A stretch of DNA of 64,000 nt from JBMOKU01 sp049324315 (GCA_049324315.1 JBMOKU010000008.1:62001-126000); one strand, 5' to 3'. Positions 1 to 8,135 are shown, numbered from the stretch's first letter. Made by a program: numbers and translations. The notes: generated by a model not told the origin, from the letters alone.

Positions 1-893
1 CTCCGTTACATTTGAATTATATGATAGGTGTAGGGAGCTTCAAGGCATACTATGCATTAGCAGAAATATATTTAGAGCTTGATGATTTTGATGAGGCTTA
101 TCAGTATTGCTTGAAAGCCCTTAAATCCGATCCGAATTTTACAGACCCGTTGTATATGATTGCGGAAATATTAATACAAAAAGAAAAAGACGACTACGAT
201 ATCCAGAATAAATTAGAAAGTCTTTTGGGGTCAAATTTAGATGAAAAAGACTATATGACAATTGCAGATATATTTATGAAACAACATCGGTACGATGTCG
301 CATATCAATATATTTTAAAAGCGGAAAAATTTATGTTTGATACTTTCAAATTATTCTATATGAAAGGCATATGTTTACTTAATCTAAAAGAATATGAGAA
401 ATCTTATGAGAGTTTTAACAAGGTGCTAGAAAGCGAGCTTTATGAAAAAGCGATTGGTAATATGATTTTATGTGAAATATTAAATAATCATATGGATCAT
501 GCAGCAGAGCTGCTTAATAGAATCAGAAATCCTGAAAACACGCATAAAAGAATGGTATATTACGCTTTAAAAAATCTATTAGAAAATAAGACTTCCGAGC
601 CAGTAAATATAGCGAAAGAAGAATCAAAGACATGTCTGGATTGTATTTTTGACGTTCTGGGTATTCTTCTCAGAGCATCTGCTCCCGAAATATTTGAAAA
701 GTCGCTGCAGCTTTTAAATCTTGAAGAAAATGATGAAGTTTTATTAAGACTAGCAAAGCTTTATTTTAACCATAAGCTTTATGATATGGCTTACCAGGAG
801 TTTTTACGATCAATAAAACATTTTGATAGGATCGATCATGAAGGTCTTCATATGATGACAAAAGCCTATTTAAATATTACATCTACTTCTTAA
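1..893 (+). CDS. TPR-repeat protein, 5' end missing (probably the C-terminal part of a TPR glycosyltransferase)
   Basis: The frame is open to the left edge, so the true start lies outside the window; the TTG at base 12 is only the first possible start inside it. About 293 residues are visible. They are tetratricopeptide-like helical pairs, for example YYALAEIYLELDDFDEAYQY near residue 14 and LFYMKGICLLNLKEYEKSYE near residue 115, each with the small/large residue spacing of TPRs. TPRs are protein-protein interaction scaffolds. In Clostridia, such repeats often follow a family 2 glycosyltransferase domain, and the first visible residues resemble that linker, but the catalytic part cannot be seen. 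There is no signal peptide or membrane segment in the visible part. The gene converges on the DNRLRE gene, with a terminator between them. Confidence 0.7.
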   Translation, partial: PLHLNYMIGVGSFKAYYALAEIYLELDDFDEAYQYCLKALKSDPNFTDPLYMIAEILIQKEKDDYDIQNKLESLLGSNLDEKDYMTIADIFMKQHRYDVAYQYILKAEKFMFDTFKLFYMKGICLLNLKEYEKSYESFNKVLESELYEKAIGNMILCEILNNHMDHAAELLNRIRNPENTHKRMVYYALKNLLENKTSEPVNIAKEESKTCLDCIFDVLGILLRASAPEIFEKSLQLLNLEENDEVLLRLAKLYFNHKLYDMAYQEFLRSIKHFDRIDHEGLHMMTKAYLNITSTS

Positions 894-901
894 TACCAAG
901 A

Positions 902-928
902 AATGGACAATAATCGTCCATTTTTTTA
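902..928 (+). terminator. Rho-independent terminator of the TPR gene
   Basis: Seven-base stem (AATGGAC / GTCCATT) with a 7-nt loop, followed by a run of T on the + strand. It sits 9 bases after the TPR stop codon, in the convergent gap. Confidence 0.8.
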
Positions 929-934
929 TTATTA

Positions 935-1789
935 TTATTCCTGCGACTGATACCATATGCGTATTGTTGAAGTTTGTCCCTGCTGCGTGTTTCTGACAGC
1001 AAGTCTTCCATACTTTGCAAATTTATAAGGAATAATATATGATAACTCATTGGGGTAAATCACGGTGTTTACCGGAGCGTCATCAAAAAAATGAATACCA
1101 TCAGGACTCAATTGAAGTACTGCTTCTACATCAGAATCTCCTATGTTTTCTATATAGTAGGTTATTGTTTTGGTAAGGGACATATCTATTACTGATGAAA
1201 ACCGATACAATTCGTCTGTATTCATCTCTTCATACTTTTCTATGAATATAGTGGATGGCGGCTGTATTTCCGTCTTTAAGCCATAGTATATTTCAACTGT
1301 CGGAGACAAATTTGAGTTAATGACTGTTGTAATCTGTTTATTTGTTCCATTTCGTATCTCATTATTTTTAATAATGAATCCATAATTGGGAATAGCATTT
1401 TCATACCACATTTGAACCATTTCTGTAATATTGAAGGTATAGAAGTTTGGCCTATTAATAGATACAGATTCCCCTGATATATTTGGAGAAAAATTAGGTT
1501 GGTTGTTCCAGTTAATTGTAGTAACAGACCAATCCTGTACGATGATAAAAGGCGTAAATATGCTATTTGTATACGTTCCAACTGATTGTACGTATAATTT
1601 TAGCACCGCTTTTAGTATAATGCATTGCTCTGGAATCATTGATAGGGGAAATTTGAAAAGCATGCGATAAATATTATTTGCGCGAATTTTTCCTAAATAC
1701 ATAGTTTTACATGGACCAAACACCTTGAACGCTTCTCTGGAACTGATCTGTCTTGTTATGATTTCTGGTGCTATTTTTATAAAATTCAT
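935..1789 (-). CDS. DNRLRE-domain / DUF6385-type surface protein
   Basis: 284 aa. Residues about 15-165 show the DNRLRE pattern: AVLKLYVQSV, then DWSVTTINWNNQPNF, then a TFNITEMVQMW strand and YGFIIKNNE. This is a beta-sandwich found in extracellular and surface proteins, related to carbohydrate-binding modules. The C-terminal 90 residues end in the strand RLAVRNTQQG...IRIWYQSQE, which resembles DUF6385. I see no signal peptide, as is common for spore-surface or non-classically exported proteins. The start is supported by AGGAGG 8 bases upstream of ATG. It may belong functionally with the glycosyltransferase and surface-protein island at 22-33 kb, but that is inference. No catalytic residues are recognised. 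Confidence 0.65.
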   Translation of the reverse strand: MNFIKIAPEIITRQISSREAFKVFGPCKTMYLGKIRANNIYRMLFKFPLSMIPEQCIILKAVLKLYVQSVGTYTNSIFTPFIIVQDWSVTTINWNNQPNFSPNISGESVSINRPNFYTFNITEMVQMWYENAIPNYGFIIKNNEIRNGTNKQITTVINSNLSPTVEIYYGLKTEIQPPSTIFIEKYEEMNTDELYRFSSVIDMSLTKTITYYIENIGDSDVEAVLQLSPDGIHFFDDAPVNTVIYPNELSYIIPYKFAKYGRLAVRNTQQGQTSTIRIWYQSQE

Positions 1790-2014
1790 CGTACTTCCCT
1801 CCTTACTTCAATATATTTTCAGCAGGACAAAAACTATACTGTTTATCAAATTTCCCGGTAACTTTTTTAGCAAGCTTTTAATTTGAATCATCTTTACGAT
1901 AAAAGTACGACAAGAGAAGGACAAAAAAACCCTGTTTGTCATATGATATGTTTTATAAAGGAGTGCAAGATGAAAAACATGTATATCTGTTGCCATGCTA
2001 TTCATGAATATTTA

Positions 2015-2039
2015 AAGGTCTTCCATTTAAGAAGACCTT
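2015..2039 (-). terminator. Probable terminator of the ABC-F gene
   Basis: Nine-base perfect stem (AAGGTCTTC / GAAGACCTT), loop of 7, followed on the minus strand by TAAATATT. The T-run is weak, but the hairpin lies 38 bases after the ABC-F stop. Confidence 0.55.
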
Positions 2040-2076
2040 CTTGCTATCACAACTAAAACCAAAGGGGTAATTATCC

Positions 2077-3966
2077 TTACATTTCCATATTTTCAAGCCA
2101 CGCCTTCATTAATTGCTCCAGTTCTAAGTCAAGCGACAGCTTTTCCTGGAGTATCTTATCTAGATTTTCAAAATCATAGGAATTACGCTCTATCTCTGCT
2201 TCCTTTTCTTTTATCTTTATTTCCAGCAGTTCAATATTTTTTTCTATCTTTGCCAGTTCCTTTTCTTTATTCTTTTCGTCGAAATTGCTTTGTTCCGTTT
2301 TTATGCATTTTTTTTCTTTTGAAACCAACAGATCCATAGCTTCTCGATTTTCTTTTTTCTTTTGTTTGTAATAGTCATAATTACCCCAATAATTGAATAT
2401 TTTTCCATCATGCAACTCTATCACCCTGGAGGCCAGCTTATTAATGAAATATCTATCATGTGAGACAAATACAATCGTACCTTGGAAATCACTTAATGCT
2501 ATCTCAAGCATTTCTCTTGCATCAATGTCCAAATGATTGGTTGGTTCATCTAGAATTAATAGATCCATATCGGTGTACATGAGAATACACAGCCTTAATC
2601 TCGTCTTTTCTCCTCCAGAAAGATTCTTTACTTTCTTAAATACGTCATTCCCTTTGAATAAAAATTTTGCCAGTACTCCCCTTGTTTTTCCTTCCGGGAG
2701 CATCAGTTCCCTACTGACAGTCTCCAAGACGGTATACTCTTCATTCTCAAATTGAATATCTTGTTCTAAATATCCCATTCTTACCGAATTTCCTATCTGT
2801 ATAGCACCATTTTCAGGTGTAGATTTACTTATGATCATTTTCAAAAGAGTTGTCTTGCCACAGCCGTTTTTGCCTAACAAAGCTATCTTTTCTTTATTTT
2901 TCACATAGAATTCAAGGTCATGGAACAATAATTTGTCACCAACTCTTTTTTCTAAATTGTTGATTAGAATGATATCCTGGCTATTATTAACATTATCTGA
3001 GAATTCCAACTGAATTTTATGCTTTTCTAGAACAGGTCTTTCGACTTTTTCCATTTTTTCTATTCTTTTTCTCATATTTTCAGCCTTTTTAAACATACTT
3101 TCATTATCTGCTCGCGTGCCCCAGTCTCTAAATCGTCGAATTGCAGCTTCCATATTTTTGATCTTTTTCTGTTGTGTTTTATAATCTTCAAGCTGTTCCT
3201 GAATAAGCTGTTTTTTCTCTTTTACATAGTCTGTATACGTTCCCTTGAAGCTGGATGCTGTCCCTTTTTCAATTTCGATGATACTCGTTACTGTATGATC
3301 AAGAAAGTACCGATCATGAGAGATGATTAAAACTGTGCCTTTATAATTCTTAATAAAATCCTCTAGCCATTCTACTGAATCAATGTCTAAATGGTTTGTC
3401 GGTTCGTCTAATAATAGAATATCCGGACTTTGAAGTAAAATTTTTCCTAGAAGCACTGTAGTCTTCTCTCCGCCGCTCAAAGTATTAAAATATCTGTTTT
3501 GAAATTGATTGGAAATTTTCAAGCCACCGCAGATTCTATTGACCTTTTCTTCTATAGAATATCCATCCATCCTTTCAAAATCCGTTATCAGTCTGCCGTA
3601 TTCCATCATTATTTTGTCTAGCCGATCTCCGGATTCTTCTTTCATATATCCTTCAAGAATACCCATTCTATGCTTAATATTATAAACTTGTTCAAATGCA
3701 CTATTAAGTACATCTATTACCTTCATATGGGCATCAACCACAGGTATTTGGTCCAAGTATCCAATAGCTGTTCCTTTTCTTATAGAAAGCATTCCCCCAT
3801 CTTGTCCTTCATGGCCTGCAATAATCTTAAGAATCGTCGTTTTTCCTGTACCATTACTGCCGATGATTCCTAGCTTATCACCTGTATTTATTTCAACCGT
3901 AATATTTTTTAATACCTCACTTGCTCCATAGTATTTTTTTATATCCTTTAGGGCAATTTCAATCAT
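2077..3966 (-). CDS. ABC-F family ATPase (ribosome-associated, possibly antibiotic-resistance type)
   Basis: 629 aa from the ATG at 3966, chosen because AAAGGA lies 9 bases before it; an upstream in-frame ATG at 4014 has no ribosome site. Two ABC domains are fused without membrane segments, the ABC-F signature. Walker A motifs are GSNGTGKTT (near residue 36) and GKNGCGKTT (near 365). Signature motifs are LSGGEKT in both halves, and LLLDEPTNHLD / LILDEPTNHLD are the Walker B boxes. A charged linker (PtIM) lies between the domains, and a coiled-coil C-terminal extension of about 90 residues ends the protein. ABC-F proteins act on the ribosomal E site, either as translation factors or by protecting against antibiotics. 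Several clostridial relatives are called ribosomal-protection ABC-F proteins, but sequence reading cannot settle which role applies. It appears monocistronic. Confidence 0.85.
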   Translation of the reverse strand: MIEIALKDIKKYYGASEVLKNITVEINTGDKLGIIGSNGTGKTTILKIIAGHEGQDGGMLSIRKGTAIGYLDQIPVVDAHMKVIDVLNSAFEQVYNIKHRMGILEGYMKEESGDRLDKIMMEYGRLITDFERMDGYSIEEKVNRICGGLKISNQFQNRYFNTLSGGEKTTVLLGKILLQSPDILLLDEPTNHLDIDSVEWLEDFIKNYKGTVLIISHDRYFLDHTVTSIIEIEKGTASSFKGTYTDYVKEKKQLIQEQLEDYKTQQKKIKNMEAAIRRFRDWGTRADNESMFKKAENMRKRIEKMEKVERPVLEKHKIQLEFSDNVNNSQDIILINNLEKRVGDKLLFHDLEFYVKNKEKIALLGKNGCGKTTLLKMIISKSTPENGAIQIGNSVRMGYLEQDIQFENEEYTVLETVSRELMLPEGKTRGVLAKFLFKGNDVFKKVKNLSGGEKTRLRLCILMYTDMDLLILDEPTNHLDIDAREMLEIALSDFQGTIVFVSHDRYFINKLASRVIELHDGKIFNYWGNYDYYKQKKKENREAMDLLVSKEKKCIKTEQSNFDEKNKEKELAKIEKNIELLEIKIKEKEAEIERNSYDFENLDKILQEKLSLDLELEQLMKAWLENMEM

Positions 3967-4112
3967 ACAAGTCATTCCTTTCATTATAAATAAAATAGCC
4001 TCAGGTTTCTCCACCTAAGCTATTTATCTTTAAAGGCATAAAGCATATCGTAAGAACGGCTGTATGAAAACTCTTGCCATCATAATACAATATAGACAAT
4101 GCTATAAATTCA

Positions 4113-4148
4113 AATAATAAAGCCTAGGTAAGTAAACCCTACCTAGGC
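4113..4148 (-). terminator. Terminator of the 40-codon small gene
   Basis: Perfect 9-bp stem (GCCTAGGTA / TACCTAGGC) with a 9-nt loop, followed on the minus strand by TTTATTATT. It is 38 bases after the small ORF stop and before the ABC-F gene. Confidence 0.75.
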
Positions 4149-4185
4149 ATAATACCGTGCTTATGGTAAAGATGATTTACTACCG

Positions 4186-4308
4186 TTAGTTGACATAATG
4201 TTCAATTTTGGACACACTTCCCCCTTGGACAACTGAAATAAAAATAATTCCAAAAGTTGAAACAGGTAGTCTATCCAAAATCATATCAACTAAAAGCTGT
4301 TCTCTCAT
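4186..4308 (-). CDS. Small protein of 40 aa, unknown function
   Basis: ATG at 4308, TAA at 4188-4186. The protein begins MREQLLVDMILDRLPVST, continues FGIIFISVVQGG and ends SVSKIEHYVN. I do not recognise it. Evidence that it is real: a strong ribosome site (AAAGGAGGTG, about 5 bases before ATG), a sigma-A type promoter about 30-50 bases upstream (4334-4363), and a terminator hairpin just downstream. Together these form a complete transcription unit of under 250 bases. The central segment (about residues 15-28) is hydrophobic and could be a short membrane-associated helix. The GGSVSKIE stretch could equally start a small helix-turn-helix, so topology is undecided. It lies between a lysine-exporter-like pair and the ABC-F gene and is too short for routine gene callers. 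Confidence 0.6.
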   Translation of the reverse strand: MREQLLVDMILDRLPVSTFGIIFISVVQGGSVSKIEHYVN

Positions 4309-4333
4309 CTTTACACCTCCTTTACACATTTCC

Positions 4334-4363
4334 ATTTTATCACATTTTTCTTATAACTTACAA
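4334..4363 (-). promoter_or_regulatory. Sigma-A type promoter of the 40-codon gene
   Basis: Minus strand TTGTAA (4363-4358), 18-nt spacer, TAAAAT (4339-4334). It is 26 bases upstream of the small ORF start. Confidence 0.55.
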
Positions 4364-4401
4364 TAGTTTATTCTATGATATTATATACATTTACAGCAAT
4401 A

Positions 4402-4998
4402 TTAACCTAGTGATATTAAGAATGGCACCAAAATAGGTACTAAAATTGACAAAACTACCCCTGTTATAAAGGATATAACAGCCGTTCTTCCATCCGTTGA
4501 TTCAGAAATAACTGGCAGAGCGGTATCCATGGCCGTAGCACCGGCAGGCCCTATGGCTTCCAATTTCCCGATATATTTTGCAACAAATGGTATAGATATA
4601 ATTGCAATAATTTCTCTGGATACGTTGGTTATAAAGGCTAAAGCTCCTGTTTGCGCACTGTATTTCGATAACTCAATAGCAGACAGACTGTACCATCCAA
4701 AGCCTGCGCCGACGGCACTGGCTTCATGAAAAGGAAGCCCCAACAACACACCACCTATGGTACTTCCTACAATACTCCCAAGAGCAACCATGATAGGTAC
4801 AAGGAGTACCCTCAGCCCATTATCTTTTATTTGATCAATAATATTTTTATTTCTTCCAATATCTATACCTACAAAGAATAACAGCATACACAGTCCCAAA
4901 TCAATAATGAGACCCATATGGGCGATCAAAGCCTGAGGAAAAAGGAATAATCCAAAGAGGATTCCCAAAATAACTGCTGCGAGAATACTAATTGTCAT
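4402..4998 (-). CDS. LysO-type lysine exporter, C-terminal half protein
   Basis: 198 aa from the ATG at 4998, preceded by GGGAGG 10 bases upstream; an ATG at 5007 abuts that ribosome site and is less likely. It is strongly hydrophobic with about five to six membrane helices, and it carries the family stretch GVLLGLPFHEASAVGAGFGW and later AMDTALPVI. LysO (YbjE, DUF340) exports lysine and its toxic analogues. Here the protein is split in two: this part plus the 100-aa product immediately upstream add up to the usual length of about 300 aa. The two genes overlap by 11 bases, implying translational coupling and a two-chain transporter. The substrate is inferred from the family only. Confidence 0.8.
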   Translation of the reverse strand: MTISILAAVILGILFGLFLFPQALIAHMGLIIDLGLCMLLFFVGIDIGRNKNIIDQIKDNGLRVLLVPIMVALGSIVGSTIGGVLLGLPFHEASAVGAGFGWYSLSAIELSKYSAQTGALAFITNVSREIIAIISIPFVAKYIGKLEAIGPAGATAMDTALPVISESTDGRTAVISFITGVVLSILVPILVPFLISLG

Positions 4999-5290
4999 GG
5001 GTAACATCCTCCCCCTGTTTTGGAATTAAAAATCTTGAAATACATTTAACGCCAGCGACGCTAAATATGATCGAAAGAATTGAGAGAATGAGGGCTTGAT
5101 ATCCAAGCTTATAAAAGGCATTCACAATTTCTTTGTTGATCCCAATGTTGGCTCCCATAATAAAAAGAAGGAAAAGTAAACATACATGTTGAATTTTTGA
5201 CAGTCTGCTTAGAATTCTGTCGGATAGTAAATCCTTGAACCCAATAAGACCACCAATAAAAATAATCGCTATATAAAGCAGGATTCTCAT
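4988..5290 (-). CDS. LysO-type lysine exporter, N-terminal half protein
   Basis: 100 aa, ATG at 5290 with GGGGG 8 bases upstream. Three hydrophobic helices: MRILLYIAIIFIGGLIGF, then HVCLLFLLFIMGANIG, then ALILSILSIIFSVAGV. This matches the N-terminal third of LysO/DUF340 proteins, including the MGANIG stretch that follows helix two. It overlaps the second half gene by 11 bases. The downstream gene has its own ribosome site inside this gene, so the split looks like a genuine two-gene arrangement rather than a sequencing frameshift. It is downstream of the RNase J terminator. Confidence 0.75.
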   Translation of the reverse strand: MRILLYIAIIFIGGLIGFKDLLSDRILSRLSKIQHVCLLFLLFIMGANIGINKEIVNAFYKLGYQALILSILSIIFSVAGVKCISRFLIPKQGEDVTHDN

Positions 5291-5345
5291 ATCTTATCCC
5301 CCTTAATCCAATACTGTTATTCCACTTGTTACATACGATATTTGA

Positions 5346-5380
5346 AAAAGAATTATGCTGACAGTCAGCATAATTCTTTT
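5346..5380 (-). terminator. Rho-independent terminator of the RNase J gene
   Basis: Near-perfect palindrome with arms GAATTATGCTGAC / GTCAGCATAATTC, followed by T-runs on both strands. It sits 6 bases after the rnj stop and is symmetrical enough to work in either direction. Confidence 0.85.
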
Positions 5381-5385
5381 TTAAT

Positions 5386-7053
5386 TTATACTTCCATAAT
5401 AATCGGCAAAATCATTGGACTTCGCTTTGTTTTTTCATATAAGAACCCTTTTAAGCTATCTTTAATAGCAGACTTTAGTAAGGCCCATTCCCGTATATTA
5501 TTGGTATGGCATGTCTGAAGTGCATTTTTTACGACGGTCCTTGCTTCATCCATCAGATCTTCCGACTCACGAACATAAACAAAGCCCCTTGATATAATAT
5601 CAGGTCCTGCAATCACCTGACCATTTTCTTTTGCTATGGTCACTACGACAACCATTAAGCCATCTTCTGAAAGGTGTTTACGGTCTCGTAGAACAATATT
5701 TCCTACATCTCCAACACCTAAACCATCTACAAGCACATTTCCGGCAGTTACGCTGCCACACACTTTAGCGCTTTCCTTGGTAATCTCAACAACTTCGCCA
5801 TTTTCAATGGTAAATATGTTTTCACTGGGCATACCTAAGCTTTCCGCCAATTTTGCATGTTTTCTGAGATGCCTGTATTCGCCATGCACAGGTATAAAAT
5901 ATTGTGGTTTAATCAATGAGTGCATTAGTTTAAGTTCTTCTTGACATGCATGTCCAGACACGTGAACTTCTGCCAATGATTCATAAATTACATTGGCTCC
6001 CTTTTCGAATAGTTGGTTTACGACTCTAGCTACTGTTTTTTCATTACCAGGTATGGGCGTAGCAGATAAGATGACCATATCTCCAGGCTGTATCTCCAGT
6101 TTTTTATGTTCTGATGCCGCCATTCTTGATAAAGCAGACATTGGCTCGCCTTGACTCCCTGTTGTAACAACAACAATTTCGTTATCTGGGTATTTATTGA
6201 TGTCATTAATATCAATTAAAATATCTTCTGGAATATTTAGGTAACCTAACTCCATTGCTACGTTGAAAACATTCACCATGCTTCTTCCCGAAAAAGATAC
6301 CTTCCGGTTGTATTTATGGGCAGCATTTACAATTTGCTGAAGTCTATGCACGTTAGATGCAAAAGTTGCAACAATAATACGCTGCGTTGCATTATTAAAT
6401 ATGTTTTCGAAAGTAACGCCAACTGTCTTTTCGGACATTGTATATCCGGGTCTTTCTACATTTGTACTATCGGCAAGCAGTAATAATACTCCTTTTTGAC
6501 CCAATTCAGCCAGTTTATGAAAATCAATCAGATCTCCATCTATAGGGGTATAATCGATTTTAAAGTCACCTGTATGAACGATTGTACCTAATGCTGTATG
6601 AATAGCTAAACAAACCGAGTCTGCGATACTATGACTCGTCCGAATAAATTCTACTTTAAAGTCTCCTAACTTTATGGCGTCACCTGGCTTTACAACTTGC
6701 ATATGCACGCTTCCGTTTAATTTATGTTCTTTCAGCTTTGTATCGACTAATCCAAGAGTTAGTTTCGTACCATACAATGGTATATTCAGCTTTTTAAGCA
6801 CATAGGGTAACGCACCGATGTGGTCTTCATGTCCGTGAGTTAGAACAATCCCTCTAACTTTCTCCTTGTTTTTCATTAGATAGCTTATATCCGGTATAAC
6901 AATATCAATTCCCAACATTTCATCTTCAGGAAAACTCAGTCCGCAGTCGACAATCATTATGTCATCCTTATATTCAAAAGCCATCATATTCTTTCCAATT
7001 TCATTTAATCCACCTAGTGGAATTACTTTTAACTTTGCTGTTTTTCTTGCCAC
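5386..7053 (-). CDS. rnj: Ribonuclease J
   Basis: 555 aa, the usual length for RNase J. It is a 5'-to-3' exo- and endoribonuclease of the metallo-beta-lactamase/beta-CASP family, active in mRNA decay and rRNA maturation. Visible motifs: GLNEIGKNM near the N-terminus, the zinc-binding THGHEDHIG near residue 75, HTGDFKID near 165, LLADSTN near 195, and ATPIPGNE and VHVSGHACQEE in the beta-CASP and return segments. The C-terminal domain (about residues 450-555) is present. A promoter is seen upstream at 7147-7175 and a strong terminator follows. It is transcribed alone, downstream of fur. Confidence 0.93.
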   Translation of the reverse strand: MARKTAKLKVIPLGGLNEIGKNMMAFEYKDDIMIVDCGLSFPEDEMLGIDIVIPDISYLMKNKEKVRGIVLTHGHEDHIGALPYVLKKLNIPLYGTKLTLGLVDTKLKEHKLNGSVHMQVVKPGDAIKLGDFKVEFIRTSHSIADSVCLAIHTALGTIVHTGDFKIDYTPIDGDLIDFHKLAELGQKGVLLLLADSTNVERPGYTMSEKTVGVTFENIFNNATQRIIVATFASNVHRLQQIVNAAHKYNRKVSFSGRSMVNVFNVAMELGYLNIPEDILIDINDINKYPDNEIVVVTTGSQGEPMSALSRMAASEHKKLEIQPGDMVILSATPIPGNEKTVARVVNQLFEKGANVIYESLAEVHVSGHACQEELKLMHSLIKPQYFIPVHGEYRHLRKHAKLAESLGMPSENIFTIENGEVVEITKESAKVCGSVTAGNVLVDGLGVGDVGNIVLRDRKHLSEDGLMVVVVTIAKENGQVIAGPDIISRGFVYVRESEDLMDEARTVVKNALQTCHTNNIREWALLKSAIKDSLKGFLYEKTKRSPMILPIIMEV

Positions 7054-7146
7054 ATTATCACACTCCTTAGTATTACTATAATTATTAATCCGACCCTCAC
7101 TCTATAAACTGCAATCCCAGAACACGCACACAAATTGGCTACATTC

Positions 7147-7175
7147 ATTATACTTGATTTGGTATACCTTAGCAA
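7147..7175 (-). promoter_or_regulatory. Sigma-A type promoter of rnj
   Basis: Minus strand TTGCTA (7175-7170), 17-nt spacer, TATAAT (7152-7147). The RNase J start is about 95 bases downstream. Confidence 0.65.
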
Positions 7176-7273
7176 TAATTAACTAATCCTTCAAAAGATT
7201 ACATCTGCTATAGTTATTATTGCTTTTTTTACTGTAAGTAAACTATAAATGAAAAATTTTTCGTGAAAATCGT

Positions 7274-7312
7274 AAATAAATCCTGTAACCGATAAGTTAC
7301 AGGATTTATTTA
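7274..7312 (-). terminator. Terminator of fur; stem contains the stop codon
   Basis: Sixteen-base arms (AAATAAATCCTGTAAC / GTTACAGGATTTATTT) with a loop of about 7. The fur stop codon (7308-7306) lies inside the upstream arm, so termination begins within the coding end. Confidence 0.75.
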
Positions 7313-7740
7313 CAATTTGAACAAAATCCAAAGAATTTGACTTTATGATCACTGATTTGAAAGTTATAGTTTCTCTCTATTTCTTCTTCCAGCGCTTCCA
7401 ATAAGTCCACTTCTACTTCTATAACCTTACCACATTTCTGACAGATTAAATGATGATGCTGATGATCATCTTCATGGGTATTTAATTCATATCGACAACA
7501 TCCATCATCAAAATTAATTTTTGATATAACACCTAGTTCATCAAGAAGCTGTAAAGTTCTATATACAGTAGCCAATCCAATCTCTGGGCATTTCTCCTTT
7601 ACCAAGTCGTAGATTTCTTCCGTACTCATATGGGCACCTTGATTCTCGATAATTGTATCTAGGGTAGCTCTTCGTTGAGGTGTTAACTTATAACCTTTTT
7701 CTTTTAACCGATCTTTCAGGTCTTCCATAAAATCTGACAC
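7306..7740 (-). CDS. fur: Fur family transcriptional regulator (Fur-like)
   Basis: 144 aa from a GTG at 7740 with AAGGTG upstream. The N-terminal winged helix includes LTPQRRATLDTI and the recognition helix GLATVYRTLQLLDELG. The dimerisation domain carries the histidine-rich metal site DDHQHHHLIC and two zinc-holding pairs, CQKC and CSNC. The residue after the first CxxC pair, where PerR has aspartate, is glutamate here (CGKVIEVE). That favours Fur over PerR. It binds DNA with Fe2+ to repress iron-uptake genes. A near-consensus Fur box at 47063-47081 is a plausible target within this window. The position next to the DUF1292/ruvX block follows the usual clostridial order. Confidence 0.88.
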   Translation of the reverse strand: MSDFMEDLKDRLKEKGYKLTPQRRATLDTIIENQGAHMSTEEIYDLVKEKCPEIGLATVYRTLQLLDELGVISKINFDDGCCRYELNTHEDDHQHHHLICQKCGKVIEVEVDLLEALEEEIERNYNFQISDHKVKFFGFCSNCK

Positions 7741-7781
7741 TTTCGCACCTTCTTTTTCAATTAATAATTTATTTAATTACT

Positions 7782-7810
7782 AGTTTACTTGTAAATATTG
7801 GAACAGTCAA
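7782..7810 (-). promoter_or_regulatory. Promoter of fur
   Basis: Minus strand TTGACT (7810-7805), 17-nt spacer, TAAACT (7787-7782). About 40 bases before the GTG start. Confidence 0.6.
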
Positions 7811-7854
7811 TAGATGACAGCAAATTTCAATTGAAATTTACATAAAAAAATTGT

Positions 7855-8016
7855 CTATATCGCTTTTGTCTCTTTTTTACATGATGGATATCCTAGACTA
7901 CATCCTTTGCAATCTCCACATTTGGGCATATCCTTCAAGATTTCATTACACCTAGGACATCGTTGCAACTTATTATCTGTAATCGTATTGCCACAATGTT
8001 TACATTTCACGACCAT
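7855..8016 (-). CDS. Small eight-cysteine protein: zinc ribbon plus Fe-S-like cysteine cluster
   Basis: 53 aa from the second of two adjacent ATGs (8016); the first (8019) leaves only 3 bases after GAGGTG. The first half has a zinc-ribbon arrangement, CKHCG...CPRCN. The second half has CGDCKGCSLGYPSC, a CxxCxxCx6C pattern reminiscent of a 4Fe-4S or ferredoxin-like site, in a lysine-rich tail. Its own promoter (8107-8135) and a recognisable ribosome site support expression, and it sits between sfsA and fur. Function is unknown. It may be a redox or metal sensor, or a nucleic-acid-binding zinc ribbon. It is too short for routine ORF calling. Confidence 0.7.
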   Translation of the reverse strand: MVVKCKHCGNTITDNKLQRCPRCNEILKDMPKCGDCKGCSLGYPSCKKETKAI

Positions 8017-8106
8017 CATAAACACCTCATTTTCTCTAACTACGGTTTAACAAGTAACAATTCCCCAGAACCAAATACATTATTTCTTGATTGTCATTCT
8101 CATTTA

Positions 8107-8135
8107 ATCATATCATGTTTCTAAATTTTGGTCAA
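8107..8135 (-). promoter_or_regulatory. Promoter of the eight-cysteine gene
   Basis: Minus strand TTGACC (8135-8130), 17-nt spacer, TATGAT (8112-8107), giving a leader of roughly 85 bases. Confidence 0.6.

Noticed and set aside
1808..2005. 65-codon minus-strand frame between the DNRLRE gene and the ABC-F gene
   Set aside because: No ribosome site, unremarkable composition, and it begins beside the ABC-F terminator; no family resemblance.
4988..5007. The LysO split as a sequencing frameshift
   Set aside because: The second half has its own GGGAGG ribosome site and the overlap is compact, so a real two-gene arrangement is more likely; not fully excluded.
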